Origin: Corynebacterium confusum
Lineage (GTDB): Bacteria; Actinomycetota; Actinomycetes; Mycobacteriales; Mycobacteriaceae
Direction of reading: 5' to 3'
Assembly (NCBI RefSeq): GCF_030408715.1
Contig: NZ_CP047202.1
Span: 1,452,294 to 1,516,293 of the forward strand
Length of the DNA: 64,000 nucleotides
The position numbers and the translations under genes are program-made. This document shows positions 45,654-53,497 of the stretch, piece by piece; position 1 is the first letter of the stretch, and each line of letters starts with the position of its first letter. Below the pieces are notes generated by a model, which was not told where the DNA came from, did no database searches, and worked only from the letters and a program-made list of their open reading frames with translations.

Positions 45654-45682
45654 TTGACATACGGGCATAATCGGGCAACAAT
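45654..45682 (+). promoter_or_regulatory. Candidate promoter of pfkB-ptsF-ptsH
   Basis: TTGACA (45654-45659), 17-bp spacer, AACAAT (45677-45682). The start would lie near 45689, giving a leader of about 180 nt that contains the CGTT repeats. The remaining part of the 449-bp gap shows no gene. Confidence 0.6.
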
Positions 45683-45702
45683 ACCAAGTAAACATCTACA
45701 AA

Positions 45703-45730
45703 CGTTGACACACGTTACAGTTCGTTGACA
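45703..45730. promoter_or_regulatory. Three 10-bp-phased CGTT(G)ACA repeats, candidate sugar-regulator operator
   Basis: CGTTGACA at 45703, CGTTACAG at 45713 and CGTTGACA at 45723 repeat at exactly one helical turn. A further pair, AGACAA at 45441 and 45450, lies just before ptsI. They are plausible SugR/DeoR-type sites, but I cannot match them to a published consensus. Confidence 0.5.
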
Positions 45731-45866
45731 TTGACCCCTCGACCACTCGGCCGCGAACCGCTGCCTGGTCCACTCCGCCCGGCGCCCTGCGCCGGCGGTC
45801 AAGGACGACAATCGGCGCAGCGCGGGACGAATAGTCGAAGCGCCCGCCGGAGGAAGCCCACCCACT

Positions 45867-46835
45867 ATGATTTTGACGCTGACCCCTAACCCCAGCATCG
45901 ACGCGACCTTGTCCCTCGATGAACCGTTAACCACCGGGCTGGTCCACCGCGCCCGGTCTGTTTCCCAAGTCGCAGGCGGCAAGGGAATCAACGTCACCCA
46001 CGCCGCCTACCTGGCGGGGCACCCCACCATCGCACTGTTTCCCGCCGGCCCCTCGGATCTCTTCCTCTCCCTGGTAGAAGACGCCTCCCTGCCCTACGAG
46101 GCGGTCCCCCTCGACCAGACCATCCGCGTGAACACGACGATTACCGATCCCTCTGGCGGCACCACCAAGATCAACGGCCCCGGCCCGCTGGTGGGTCCGG
46201 AGGTCCAGCAGGAGCTCATCCAGCGTTTGGGCGCCCTCTCGGCGAACGCGGACTGGGTCGTCCTGGCTGGTTCCCTGCCACCGGGCTGCCCGACCGACTG
46301 GTATTCCTCACTCATCAAGGCCCTGCGCAGCGCCTCCCCGCAGACCCGGATCGCGGTAGACACCTCCGACCAGCCCATGCTGGAAGTTGCCCATAACCTG
46401 GAGGCGGCCGCACCGGACCTGCTCAAGCCCAACGGCTTCGAGCTCGGCCAGCTCGCCGGCGAGGACGGGCTCGCGCTCGAGGAACAAGCCGCGCGCGGCG
46501 ATTATTCTGGAGTCGTGGCTGCGGCCCGCTCCGTGGTCCAGCGCGGAGTCAGCGAAATCCTGGTGACCCTGAGCAGCGCCGGCGCGGTACTCGTCACCGC
46601 CGATGAGGCCTGGGTGGCTACGCCCCCGGCTTCCGAGGTCGTCTCCACCGTCGGTGCGGGTGACTCGGCTCTCGCCGGGTACCTGCTGGCGCGCACCGCG
46701 GGCACCACCCATCCGGAGGCGCTGCGCCAGGCCGTCGCCTACGGCACGGCCGCTGCGGGCCTGGCCGGTACCACCCTGCCCCGGCCGGACCAGATCGACC
46801 TGGCAGGCACCACGCTCGACGAACTTGATAACTAA
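45867..46835 (+). CDS. pfkB: 1-phosphofructokinase (PfkB family)
   Basis: 322 residues. GGKGINV at 38-44 is the substrate-binding signature and GAGDSALAGY near 267 has the catalytic Asp. It converts fructose 1-phosphate, made by PtsF, to fructose 1,6-bisphosphate. The start TLTPNPSID is typical of FruK. GGAGG lies 10 bp before ATG 45867. ptsF begins 39 bp downstream; the two form an operon. Confidence 0.95.
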   Translation: MILTLTPNPSIDATLSLDEPLTTGLVHRARSVSQVAGGKGINVTHAAYLAGHPTIALFPAGPSDLFLSLVEDASLPYEAVPLDQTIRVNTTITDPSGGTTKINGPGPLVGPEVQQELIQRLGALSANADWVVLAGSLPPGCPTDWYSSLIKALRSASPQTRIAVDTSDQPMLEVAHNLEAAAPDLLKPNGFELGQLAGEDGLALEEQAARGDYSGVVAAARSVVQRGVSEILVTLSSAGAVLVTADEAWVATPPASEVVSTVGAGDSALAGYLLARTAGTTHPEALRQAVAYGTAAAGLAGTTLPRPDQIDLAGTTLDELDN

Positions 46836-46874
46836 ACATCCTTTCCCGAAATCCTAAAGAATTGGAGCTGTCTC

Positions 46875-49013
46875 ATGGCTTCTGAGATCATCACCGCCGA
46901 CCTGGTGACCCTTGATGCCCACTTCGGCGATTCCGTCGACTCGGTCATCACCGAGCTGGCCACGCTGGTGCACACCACCGGCCGCGCCACGGAGGTCGAC
47001 GGCCTGGCCCAGCCGGCCATCGAACGCGAGTCCAAGGGGCGCACCGGCGTGGCTGGGCAGGTCGCCATCCCGCACTGCCACTCCGCCGCGGTCACCGAGC
47101 CGACCCTGGCGTTCGCGCGCCTGGCCGACGGCGTCGACTTCTCCGGCCCGGATGGCGACGCGAACCTGGTCTTCCTCATCGCCGCCCCCGAAGGCGGCGG
47201 CAAGGCCCACCTGAAGATCCTGTCCAAGCTGGCCCGCGCGCTGGTCCGCCCGGACTTCCTCGAGGTCCTGCGCACCGCCCAGCGCCCGGAAGAAGTCGTC
47301 GAGGCCGTGCTCGGCGTGGTCAACGCGGAAAAGAAGCCGAAGAAGCAGGCCGCTGAGTCTGCCGATAGCACCGGGGCACAGGCCGGGGCCACCGCGGTCA
47401 CCGGTGCCGCTGCATCTAACGGCACTGATGCCACCGGTGCACAGAAGTCGGCGTCCGGTGCCCCGGTCACGCGCATCGTGGCGGTGACCGCCTGCCCGAC
47501 CGGAATTGCCCACACCTACATGGCAGCCGACGCGTTGACGCAAAACGCGGATACCCGCTCCGATATTGAGCTCAACGTGGAGACCCAGGGCTCCGCCAAC
47601 CAGGAGCCGCTGCCCGGCAGCGTCATCGAGGCTGCCGATGCCGTCATCTTCGCCACCGACGTCGGGGTCCGCGACCGGGAGCGCTTCACCGGCAAACCCG
47701 TGATCGAGTCCGGTGTCAAGCGCGCCATCAACGAGCCCGGCACCATGCTGGATGAGGCCGTGGCGGCCGCGCAGAACCCGAACGCCCGCAAGGTCAGCGG
47801 TACCGCTGCGGCCCAGTCCAACGGGGCCGAGGAAGGCGCCAAGCTGGGCTGGGGCAAGCGCATCCAGCAGGCGATCATGACCGGTGTGTCCTACATGGTC
47901 CCGTTCGTGGCCGCCGGTGGTCTGCTGCTGGCGCTTGGCTTCCTGTTTGGCGGCGCCGACGTCGCCAACGGCTGGCAGGCCATTACCACCAACTACTCCC
48001 CGACCAACCTGCCGGGCAATGCCGTTGAGGTCGACGGGGCGATGATGGAATTCCAGCGCTCCGGGATGATGCTCTACCTGGGCGCGGTTCTGTTCGCCAC
48101 CGGCCAGGCCGCCATGAGTTTCATCGTGGCCGCGCTGTCCGGCTATATCGCCTTCGCGCTGGCCGGACGCCCCGGCATCGCCCCGGGCTTTGCCGGCGGC
48201 GCCATCGCCGTGCTGCTGGGCGCCGGCTTCATCGGCGGCCTGGTCACCGGTCTCATCGCCGGCCTAGTCGCCATGTGGATTGGCAGCTGGAAGGTCCCGC
48301 GCTGGCTGGGCTCCCTGATGCCGGTGGTCATCATCCCGCTGTTCGCCACCCTGGTCGTCGGCGTACTGATGTACATGCTGTTGGGCGCGCCGCTGGCCGG
48401 CATCATGGAGGGCCTGCAGAACTGGCTGCGCTCCATGACCGGCTCCTCCGCGGTCCTGCTGGGCCTTATCCTCGGCCTGATGATGTGCTTCGACCTGGGC
48501 GGCCCAGTCAACAAGGCGGCCTACCTCTTCGCCACCGCCGGCCTGTCCACCGGCGACCAGGCCTCCATGGAGATCATGGCCGCGGTCATGGCCGCCGGCA
48601 TGGTGCCGCCTATCGCCCTGTCACTGGCCACGTTCATCCGCAAGAACCTGTTCACCCCGGCGGAGCAAGAAAACGGTAAGTCCGCCTGGCTGCTGGGCCT
48701 GTCCTTCGTCTCGGAAGGCGCCATCCCGTTCGCCGCGGCCGACCCGTTCCGCGTCATCCCGGCCATGATGGCCGGCGGCGCCGTGACCGGCGCTATCTCC
48801 ATGGGCATGGGCGTTACCTCCCGCGCCCCGCACGGCGGCATCTTCGTGCCGTTCGCTATCTCCCCGGTGGGCAGCTACTTCCTGGCGATCATCGCCGGCG
48901 TGGTGGTCTCGGCCATCTGTGTGCTCGCCCTCAAGCAGTTCTGGCCTAACAAGGCCGTGCGCGAAGCCGCTGCCAAGGACGCCGCCGCCCAGGCCGAGCC
49001 CGCCGCGGCTTAA
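46875..49013 (+). CDS. ptsF: Fructose-specific PTS enzyme IIABC
   Basis: 712 residues. Domain order: EIIA with phospho-His H67 (VAIPHCHS), an Ala/Thr-rich linker (about 155-195), EIIB with phospho-Cys C207 (TACPTGIAHTYMAA), a second Ala-rich linker, and membrane EIIC with about eight to ten helices and the conserved DLGGPVNKAAY and SEGAIPFAAAD blocks. It imports fructose as fructose 1-phosphate. ATG 46875 with GGAG upstream. ptsH follows after 123 bp. Confidence 0.96.
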   Translation: MASEIITADLVTLDAHFGDSVDSVITELATLVHTTGRATEVDGLAQPAIERESKGRTGVAGQVAIPHCHSAAVTEPTLAFARLADGVDFSGPDGDANLVFLIAAPEGGGKAHLKILSKLARALVRPDFLEVLRTAQRPEEVVEAVLGVVNAEKKPKKQAAESADSTGAQAGATAVTGAAASNGTDATGAQKSASGAPVTRIVAVTACPTGIAHTYMAADALTQNADTRSDIELNVETQGSANQEPLPGSVIEAADAVIFATDVGVRDRERFTGKPVIESGVKRAINEPGTMLDEAVAAAQNPNARKVSGTAAAQSNGAEEGAKLGWGKRIQQAIMTGVSYMVPFVAAGGLLLALGFLFGGADVANGWQAITTNYSPTNLPGNAVEVDGAMMEFQRSGMMLYLGAVLFATGQAAMSFIVAALSGYIAFALAGRPGIAPGFAGGAIAVLLGAGFIGGLVTGLIAGLVAMWIGSWKVPRWLGSLMPVVIIPLFATLVVGVLMYMLLGAPLAGIMEGLQNWLRSMTGSSAVLLGLILGLMMCFDLGGPVNKAAYLFATAGLSTGDQASMEIMAAVMAAGMVPPIALSLATFIRKNLFTPAEQENGKSAWLLGLSFVSEGAIPFAAADPFRVIPAMMAGGAVTGAISMGMGVTSRAPHGGIFVPFAISPVGSYFLAIIAGVVVSAICVLALKQFWPNKAVREAAAKDAAAQAEPAAA

Positions 49014-49136
49014 AGCACGCCCCGCGGCGCTACCGCTTCCGTCACAGTCGCGCGCCCTCCGGCGCGAGGCGTGGCACGCGGAACTAGGGCGCCGTAGACT
49101 GGGGCAGAAAACAACCGATGAAAGGATTGATTAATC

Positions 49137-49406
49137 ATGGCTTCCAAGACTGTCAAGGTAGGTTCCTCCGTGGGCCTGCACGCCCGTCCGGCTTCCATCA
49201 TCGCTGACGCCGCTGGCGAGTTCGACGAGGACATCTTCCTCAACCTCGTGGGCGAAGACGATGACGATGAGACCGATGCCGCCTCGTCCCTGATGATCAT
49301 GGCCCTAGGCGCCGAGCAGGGCGACGAGGTCACCGTCACTTCCGAGAACTCCGAAGCCGTCGAGAAGATCGCTTCCCTCATCGAGCAGGATTTGGACGCC
49401 GAGTAA
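49137..49406 (+). CDS. ptsH: Phosphocarrier protein HPr
   Basis: 89 residues. The phosphorylated histidine is H15 in VGLHARPAS. The segment around the usual regulatory serine reads EDDDDETDAASSLM, unusually acidic, and actinobacteria generally lack an HPr kinase. It carries phosphate from EI to EII proteins. ATG 49137, with AAAGGATTGA upstream. A strong terminator follows. Confidence 0.96.
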   Translation: MASKTVKVGSSVGLHARPASIIADAAGEFDEDIFLNLVGEDDDDETDAASSLMIMALGAEQGDEVTVTSENSEAVEKIASLIEQDLDAE

Positions 49407-49448
49407 AAGGTCCTAAAGCAGCGGCCCGTAATCTGTAGTAATTAGCAA

Positions 49449-49478
49449 GGAAATCCCGCCCACGCGGCGGGATTTTTG
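49449..49478. terminator. Terminator after ptsH
   Basis: AAATCCCGCC (49451-49460) pairs with GGCGGGATTT (49466-49475), loop CACGC, then TTGCG. The outer A/T arms give a U-run in both directions. Confidence 0.92.
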
Positions 49479-49505
49479 CGTCCTTAGGCGCCGGCACGCC
49501 AGTGT

Positions 49506-51248
49506 CTAGGGCGCTTCTGCGCCACGCTCGTCCTTGTCTGGGGTAGGCAGGAAGGCAGTCGCACTCGTGCCTAAGAAGACGAGGACAAAGAGCACCCATA
49601 GCCCTGGGGGAAGGTAAGGCAGCAGCGCCCCCGGGTACCCCGAGACCGCGACATGGACGGCGACCGTGTACCAGATGCCCACGAGGAGCGCTGTCAGCAT
49701 GGCAACACAGTACGGGAAGAGGATGGCCCAAAATTCCGTTCGCCGGATCGCGCCTTGGGTACGGCCCAAAAGACGCAGCGGTGAGAAGAACGCATGCAGA
49801 TTGGCCCGCTTGCCCATCACAGAGACCGCGAGGACCAGGCAGATCGCCAGGAGAGTGTAGGCCGCGGTGGGGACGAAACCGGCGGTTCCGTCGCCGTGGG
49901 GCCCGTACATGATCTGGCTATCCATATCCACGTGCCGTACCCAATCCTGCGCGGACTCGACCCGGAGATGATCCGGTGCGCTAGCCGATTCTGCGACCAC
50001 GGGAAGCCCCCATTCCGGTTTGACTGGAGACTCGCTAGAGATACCGGAGAACGGCACCATGAAGTCTGGGTAGAAGGGGCTGTGGGTTTTCACCGGCGCC
50101 GCGGGCGAGAGTAGTTGCCCTATCACGTGGTCATTCGATCCGGCCAGAGAATAGTCAGACGCCTTCTCCATCGGTACGGAGGTCTCCCCCGCAGCTTCGA
50201 AGTCCGAAGGCTGCCAGTAGACCACCCCACGGCAGTCGTCACCGATCTCCTCGCATACACCGTCTGCTTCCTGCGCTTGCAACAGGCGAAAATCTTGGCC
50301 AACGACGACTGGGACCGTTTGGAAATTCTGGGATCCTACGTAATTTGCCGCCCATAACGAGGTCTGTGCACCTGTGAAGCCTGCCAGCGGGATGGCCACG
50401 AGCGCGGTAGCAAGCCCCACCCTCGAGGTCGTCCCGACGGTTTCGGAGGAGCGGATGCCTAGTGCGGGTGCCGACCAGCCGCTCACCTTTTTGATCGCCG
50501 CGGCTGCCCAGCGAGCTAGCGCCCGAGCGAAGGGGCCGGCAAGTGTGACAGCGAGGAACGGCAAGGTGAAGACGAATATCAACACGACAGGCCCTGGCGG
50601 AGTCGTCACCATGGACCAGATACCCGCGGCAATATTGACCACTGCGAGCACTAGGCCAACCAGTCCCACCAAGGACTTGGACTTACCTACTGTCGCCGCT
50701 CCCCGATCCCCGGTTTTGGCCAGCACCTTGTCGACGTTGAGAATCCCCACGCCGAGGAGGTACAGGGGGACTAAGACCAACAGTGACGACCAGGCAACGT
50801 CAATGGGCGAGCCCCAGTGATCTGGCAGCTGCTTGTTGAGCCCTAGCAAAATCACCTTGAAAAGCGGCGTCGCCAACAACCGTCCCAACACGACCGCCGA
50901 AACGCTTGCCAGAAGCGCCAGGCACGCCCCTTGCAGCAGCAGGTACCTGGTGAAAAACGCCCTGCCTATGCCGAGAATCCGCAGCGCTTGCACGGTATTT
51001 CGGTGGTCAGCGATAAAATTCTGATGCGCCAACCGAACCCCGGCGAATGCCGGGATGATCGCAATCAGACTCATATTCGTCACGCCAGCCTTGAAATCGC
51101 TGCTTCCGCCAGTCGAGAATGCGACGTAAAGGATGGTGCCGACGAGCGTGCCTATTACTACCGCAGCCAGTACGATTCCCCCGATGAAGGGGCGCGCCGT
51201 CACCGACAGCTCTCTCCGGTAGGCGGCGGTGGGAGTCATGGCCTTCAT
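49506..51248 (-). CDS. ABC transporter permease, FtsX-like
   Basis: 580 residues. Several membrane helices at the N-terminal half (IVLAAVVIGTLVGTILYVAF, LLASVSAVVLGRLLATPLF, VLIFVFTLPFLAVTLAG), an external domain of about 120 residues, then three helices. The layout fits a fused FtsX/MacB-type permease of peptide- or lipid-handling ABC systems. The external part has two cysteines (GVCEEIGDDCRG) that could form a disulfide. ATG 51248 lies 3 bp after the stop of the ATPase. From memory it is not part of the C. glutamicum ptsH-uraA interval, and its composition is less GC-rich than the neighbours, so it may be acquired. Confidence 0.8.
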   Translation of the reverse strand: MKAMTPTAAYRRELSVTARPFIGGIVLAAVVIGTLVGTILYVAFSTGGSSDFKAGVTNMSLIAIIPAFAGVRLAHQNFIADHRNTVQALRILGIGRAFFTRYLLLQGACLALLASVSAVVLGRLLATPLFKVILLGLNKQLPDHWGSPIDVAWSSLLVLVPLYLLGVGILNVDKVLAKTGDRGAATVGKSKSLVGLVGLVLAVVNIAAGIWSMVTTPPGPVVLIFVFTLPFLAVTLAGPFARALARWAAAAIKKVSGWSAPALGIRSSETVGTTSRVGLATALVAIPLAGFTGAQTSLWAANYVGSQNFQTVPVVVGQDFRLLQAQEADGVCEEIGDDCRGVVYWQPSDFEAAGETSVPMEKASDYSLAGSNDHVIGQLLSPAAPVKTHSPFYPDFMVPFSGISSESPVKPEWGLPVVAESASAPDHLRVESAQDWVRHVDMDSQIMYGPHGDGTAGFVPTAAYTLLAICLVLAVSVMGKRANLHAFFSPLRLLGRTQGAIRRTEFWAILFPYCVAMLTALLVGIWYTVAVHVAVSGYPGALLPYLPPGLWVLFVLVFLGTSATAFLPTPDKDERGAEAP

Positions 51249-51251
51249 GAG

Positions 51252-51893
51252 CTATGCTCCCATCTGCAGCAGCTTTTCTGCCTGCCCGTTGAAAAGCTCG
51301 CGGTGGGAGCAATAGACCACTATGGCTCCCCGCTTCGCCGACTGGCGCAGCAAGTCCTCGACCACGCTGACATTCGCGCCATCAAGCGCACTGACGGGCT
51401 CATCCATGAGCACTAGGTCCGGTTGGGAAGCTAGTGCCTGGGCCACCGCAACGCGCTGGCGCTGACCCCCGGATAACTCTACCGGCAGGGCTTCTGCGAA
51501 AGGCTGCATGCCCAACGTGCCAAGCAGCTCATCCCTGTCCTGGGCGTCGAGCCCCCGTCCGGCGACGTGAACTGCCAGCTCGAGGTTCTCCCGGCAGCTG
51601 AGGCTAGGCAGGAGGGTCGGTGCCTGTGGCGCGTATCCGACGTGCGCGGCGCGCCACGAGGTTAGCTTCTTGGCCGCGCCCTTTCCGAACCGTTTACCGT
51701 CGATGGTGACCTGGCCTTCACTGGGTGAGCGCAGACCGGCTAACAGGTCCAGAACCGTGGATTTACCGCTTCCCGATGGGCCCCGGACTTCGTAAATGCC
51801 AGGCCGTGACAACGACAGCGAGGCATCCCGCAGAATATATGGCCCATATTTCGAGTATCGAAAAGAAACACTGTCCCAGTCGATGTGCGACAC
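51252..51893 (-). CDS. ABC transporter ATP-binding protein (LolD/MacB-like)
   Basis: 213 residues. Walker A GPSGSGKST, Q-loop YAPQAPTLL, signature LSGGQRQRVAVAQAL, Walker B DLVLMDEPVSALDG and H-loop CSHRE are complete. It drives the permease encoded next. I chose GTG 51893 (VSHIDWDSVSFRY) with GGGAGAGA 5-7 bp upstream; the longer ORF to 51926 adds unrelated residues. A leader ORF and a terminator hairpin lie directly upstream. Confidence 0.88.
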   Translation of the reverse strand: MSHIDWDSVSFRYSKYGPYILRDASLSLSRPGIYEVRGPSGSGKSTVLDLLAGLRSPSEGQVTIDGKRFGKGAAKKLTSWRAAHVGYAPQAPTLLPSLSCRENLELAVHVAGRGLDAQDRDELLGTLGMQPFAEALPVELSGGQRQRVAVAQALASQPDLVLMDEPVSALDGANVSVVEDLLRQSAKRGAIVVYCSHRELFNGQAEKLLQMGA

Positions 51894-51953
51894 CGGATTC
51901 TCTCCCTTCCGACAAACACGCGGCATCTCCCGAACCAGGTCCCGGCCCGCGGC

Positions 51954-51983
51954 AAAAGACTGCCTCCGCCAACGGCGGCAGTC
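51954..51983 (-). terminator. Candidate attenuator hairpin upstream of the ABC genes
   Basis: Read leftward, GACTG-CCGCC, loop GTT, GGCGG, a three-base bulge AGG, then CAGTC (51958-51983) and TTTT (51954-51957). It has a stem of ten pairs and a U-tract, in front of the ABC genes rather than behind a gene. The upper arm overlaps the stop codon of the leader ORF. Confidence 0.7.
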
Positions 51984-52038
51984 AGTTCTGCTTGCACAGG
52001 CGGTAGCGCTCAGTAGGCCTCACGGTGGTCGTCATCAT
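51982..52038 (-). CDS. Putative leader peptide ORF (18 codons) ahead of the ABC genes
   Basis: ATG ATG followed by codons for MMTTTVRPTERYRLCKQN and TGA. The TGA overlaps the first two bases of the terminator stem. AATATA (52042-52047 on +), i.e. TATATT leftward, ends 6 bp before the second ATG, so the mRNA could start at that ATG, leaderless. CCGCC inside the leader (about 51999-52003) could pair with the GGCGG arm as an antiterminator. Translation is not proven; the peptide is too short for homology. Confidence 0.45.
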   Translation of the reverse strand: MMTTTVRPTERYRLCKQN

Positions 52039-52178
52039 GAAAATATAAGAACTTAGTCATACTCTTTTGGCAGACTCCATTCTTACCGGAAAGTCGCCAT
52101 TACCCCCCTTATTCCACCGATATTAAACAGATTTAACGCGAAGTTCACTTCATAGTCACGTGCTTATTGAGCGGGAGC

Positions 52179-53462
52179 CTAATACTTCGCGTTCTGCCCT
52201 TCCCCGACGTGGTCGTAGAGGCGCTTCATGATGGGGTAACCGATGATGATGCCGACGGAGCCCCAGGCGATGCCCTCAAGGGTGACGCCGAAGACGTCGA
52301 GGGTGAGGTTGCCGATTCCGGCGATGAGCGCCACGGCAGCCGCGGTCAGGTTGACCGGGTTGTTGAAGTTGACCTTGTTGTCCATCCAGATGCGCACACC
52401 GAGCATGCCGATAAGCCCGTAGAGCACCAGGGTGGCCCCGCCCAGCACGCCGGTGGGGATGGTGAAGATGAGGGCGCCGAATTTCGGGATGAATGCCAGG
52501 GCGATGGCGGTCAGGGCCGCGACGAAATAGGCGGCGGTGGAATAGACCCGGGTGGCGGCCATGACACCAATGTTTTCCGCGTAGGTGGTGGTGCCGGAGC
52601 CGCCGAAGCCGCCGGCCAAAGAGGTGGCCAGGCCGTCGGCGAAGAGGGCATCGCCCGCCAAGTCGTCAAGGTCCCGGTTGGTCATCTCCGAAACGGCCTT
52701 GACGTGGCCGACGTTTTCGGCGATGAGGACGACCAGCACCGGCAGGGCCACCGCGATGGCCGAAAGGTTGAACTCCGGGGCGTGGAACTGCGGCAGGCCC
52801 ACCCAGGCGGCCTCCCTAATGGATTCGCCGGCGGACGGGTCCAGGTTTCCGGTTAGCGCGGCAAAAGCCCAGCCGACTACGACACCGATGAGGATTGACA
52901 GGCGCGAGACCATGCCGCGGCCGGCCACCGTGGCCAGCAGGATGACCACCAGGGTCACGGCGGCCACCAGCGGCTGACTGGAGAAGTTCGCAGCCGCGTT
53001 CGGGGCCAGGTTCAGCCCGATGAGGGCGACGATGGCGCCGGTAACGGCCGGGGGCATGACGGCATCGATAACGCGCTTGCCCGCGGCCTTGACGATAAGG
53101 CCGATGACAACCAGCGCCAGGCCGGTGCACAGCACGGCGCCGGCCTGCACGCCGATGCCCTGGGCCTGCGAGGCGGACAGCGGCGCGATGAAGGCAAACG
53201 AGGAGCCCAGGTAGGACGGCAGGCGGTTGCGGGTAATCGCCAGGAAGAGGATGGTGCCGATGCCAGAAAACAACAGCGTGGTGTTGACCGGGAAGCCGGT
53301 CAGGGTGGGCACCAGCAGCGTGGCGCCGAACATGGCCACGACGTGCTGCATGCCGATGCCGATGGTGCGCGGCCAGTTCAGCCTTTCTTCCGGGGCGACC
53401 ACGGCCCCCGGGGCGATCTTCTTTCCGTCACCGTGGACGGACCAACCAAAAATATTACTCAC
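52179..53462 (-). CDS. uraA: Uracil/xanthine permease UraA
   Basis: 427 residues, NCS2 family, about 12-14 membrane helices. LLVPTLTGFPVNTTLLFSG near the N terminus and GGFGGSGTTTYAENIGVMA, the uracil-binding half-helix with the conserved Glu region (IAENVGH), mark it as a UraA-type nucleobase:proton symporter. Start GTG 53462. It follows hflX by 35 bp on the same strand. The 285-bp gap to the ABC genes holds the leader ORF and hairpin listed above, and nothing else evident. Confidence 0.93.
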   Translation of the reverse strand: MSNIFGWSVHGDGKKIAPGAVVAPEERLNWPRTIGIGMQHVVAMFGATLLVPTLTGFPVNTTLLFSGIGTILFLAITRNRLPSYLGSSFAFIAPLSASQAQGIGVQAGAVLCTGLALVVIGLIVKAAGKRVIDAVMPPAVTGAIVALIGLNLAPNAAANFSSQPLVAAVTLVVILLATVAGRGMVSRLSILIGVVVGWAFAALTGNLDPSAGESIREAAWVGLPQFHAPEFNLSAIAVALPVLVVLIAENVGHVKAVSEMTNRDLDDLAGDALFADGLATSLAGGFGGSGTTTYAENIGVMAATRVYSTAAYFVAALTAIALAFIPKFGALIFTIPTGVLGGATLVLYGLIGMLGVRIWMDNKVNFNNPVNLTAAAVALIAGIGNLTLDVFGVTLEGIAWGSVGIIIGYPIMKRLYDHVGEGQNAKY

Positions 53463-53497
53463 GAGTCTTCATTATGGATCACCTGCGCCAGACGGGG

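Noticed and set aside
51725..52056. Rightward ORFs of 86-93 codons across the ABC leader region
   Set aside because: They overlap the start of the ABC ATPase on the other strand and show no ribosome site; the short leftward leader ORF fits the hairpin.
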